From JABAAI01 sp965242745 (GTDB lineage Bacteria > Spirochaetota > Leptospiria > Leptospirales > Leptonemataceae), in assembly GCA_965242745.1 (NCBI GenBank), contig CBDETG010000035.1:62001-126000 (forward strand): 64,000 nt of DNA, given 5' to 3'. Made by a program: the position numbers and the translations under genes. Position 1 is the stretch's first letter, and each line of letters opens with the position of its first letter. A model generated the notes under the pieces. It worked only from the letters and a program-made list of their open reading frames with translations, did not search any database and had not been told where the DNA came from. Positions 62,951 to 64,000 of this stretch are shown here, piece by piece.

Positions 62951-64000
62951 ATGGAGAGAGGTATTTTAGGCATGTTTCGTTTACATAAAATTTCTTTTGC
63001 TTCTTTGTTCTTTGATCTTTTTGGAGAGAAATATCAGAGCCTTTGGAATGGACCTTTCTTGAGCGCTTCTATCTCTTACAAGGAAGAAATAACAGCGCAG
63101 GCCACCATACACGAGCAGGTCTATTCTAAGCCGGATCAAGCCTCTCCCGCTGGCTTTACATACCAAATACGCTGGCAAGAGGAGCGTTGTGAAGGCTTCC
63201 TAAGGCGGGCGCCAAGCAATCTCAAGTCAGGAAAGGAAGTCCTATATATAGAAAAGCTTAGAGTAATGTTAAAAGCGCCATGGGGTCATGCCCTTTGTCT
63301 GGAGGGAAAGAATGCTGCGCCCCATAGCTCTTTTTGCGTTTTTTCTAAAAATCCTTTTTTTCTGTATCTCGAAGAAGAAACAAAAGCCCCTCCGGGCCCA
63401 GACCTAAGCCAAAGGGCGCAAATGTTTGTATCCTTCCCTCCCCTCTGGAGAAAGGAAGACTCCCAAAGTCTCAGCCTGCGCATAGCGCAGGCTCCTAGGA
63501 GAAAGCTGCCGCTTATGTCTAGGCAGAGGGAAGGGATGTATATAAAGGCTTTGGAGATGATTTGGGATTTTGGCCTGCAATCTATAGGCATGGAACAAAA
63601 AATCCCATTGCTGCCTTTTCATATTTTTGGGAATATACAAGACGCTGCGCGCCCAAGCCATACAAGTTTCAGCAGGGGCCTTTCTATACTGCGCAAAAGG
63701 AGCAGCCCCGCTTCTTTTCTTGAAAAGGCAGCCGCACAAATGGAACTGCATACAGGCTTTGCTAATTCTCAGGTTTTACGTTACAGCGTCCCCTATAGGG
63801 GCTTGCTTTGGCATTTTGGAGAGCGGGATTTGTCCTTTCTCAAAGCAAAAAGGAAGGAATTTGCATACAAACAGATCAAAGAGCACATATATTTGCAGGG
63901 ACTCATGCAAGAGACTTCCTTCCAGAAACTTAGATCGTATTTTGACTGCGTGCTGATTTCCTTAGCCAGATCGCCTGCTGCTTTAAGGGACATGGGGGAC
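62951..64000 (+). CDS. Uncharacterised protein, 3' end outside window
   Basis: Open reading frame of 350 codons from ATG 62951 to the right edge, no stop. TAAGG lies 8 bases before ATG; ATG 62972 also possible. Protein-like composition: FRLHKISFASLFFDLFGEKY, MLKAPWGHALCLEGKN, EGMYIKALEMIWDFGLQS, FERGL-type aromatic and basic stretches. No signal peptide or membrane helix seen; family not recognised. It follows the symporter by 72 bp and may share its transcript. Confidence 0.7.
   Translation, partial: MERGILGMFRLHKISFASLFFDLFGEKYQSLWNGPFLSASISYKEEITAQATIHEQVYSKPDQASPAGFTYQIRWQEERCEGFLRRAPSNLKSGKEVLYIEKLRVMLKAPWGHALCLEGKNAAPHSSFCVFSKNPFFLYLEEETKAPPGPDLSQRAQMFVSFPPLWRKEDSQSLSLRIAQAPRRKLPLMSRQREGMYIKALEMIWDFGLQSIGMEQKIPLLPFHIFGNIQDAARPSHTSFSRGLSILRKRSSPASFLEKAAAQMELHTGFANSQVLRYSVPYRGLLWHFGERDLSFLKAKRKEFAYKQIKEHIYLQGLMQETSFQKLRSYFDCVLISLARSPAALRDMGD

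Overview
The window looks like a chromosomal stretch of a spirochaete, probably a host-associated or slowly decaying one. Evidence: a FlgF/FlgG-type rod protein whose conserved N- and C-termini match the periplasmic-flagella form; a GAF/SpoIIE phosphatase next to an RsbW-like kinase; an Rpn-family nuclease; HtrA, Hfq and MltG; and many genes packed in short same-strand runs. Phylum assignment is inference from protein motifs; no 16S gene is present. Housekeeping genes are intact and closely spaced. They are separated by repeat-rich or decayed islands holding broken genes, IS30-like remnants and a family of dispersed palindromic repeats.

Layout. 1-2174: remains of a large cysteine-rich, thrombospondin-like repeat protein broken by many frameshifts. 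2269-10676: MgtE Mg2+ channel, a flagellar rod protein, a divergent ATP-grasp enzyme, RmuC, phosphatidylglycerophosphate synthase, an ABC ATPase, a CBS protein and a phospholipid acyltransferase. 10949-17095: surface-sugar block (UDP-sugar 4,6-dehydratase, ManC, Gmd) with Hfq, an SPFH-like protein and a tiny bL38/COX24-type ribosomal protein. 17151-21720: a modular type I specificity gene (hsdS) with a broken extra module, an IS30 remnant and a 2 kb palindromic repeat field. 21956-28921: DusA, Cmk, TyrA, PheA, a methyltransferase cassette flanked by inverted repeats, and LysA. 29456-33576: ribosomal protein S18 carrying eight 42-residue repeats at its N-terminus, then SucB and Lpd. 34316-41126: an unassigned 606-aa protein, MnmA, MltG, a very divergent phosphoglycerate kinase, ThiG and L33. 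41378-50396: a ParA-like ATPase, HtrA split at a run of seven C, a TPR protein, AcnA, a heptad-repeat coiled-coil membrane protein, an IS30 fragment and a phage-type DNA methylase. 50489-59146: FolC, RsmI, a lipoprotein, an RsbW/RsbU pair, a GT-C glycosyltransferase, RNase HI, tRNA-Arg(CCG) and an aspartate aminotransferase. 59497-64000: an Rpn nuclease, a sodium:solute symporter and a long reading frame running off the right edge.

Pathways. ManC and Gmd supply GDP-mannose and GDP-4-keto-6-deoxymannose, and the PglF-like enzyme a keto-sugar, presumably for surface glycans. TyrA, PheA, AspC and LysA cover aromatic amino acid and lysine/diaminopimelate synthesis. SucB, Lpd and AcnA are TCA-cycle components. 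RsbU and RsbW should form a partner-switching module.

Most notable: the S18 fusion, the C7 tract in htrA, the hsdS module array with EcoR124-like 12-bp repeats, the inverted-repeat-flanked methyltransferase/GIY-YIG gene, and the degenerate Pgk. Several loci share one theme: in-frame or homopolymeric repeats able to change length in genes for surface, restriction or ribosomal proteins.
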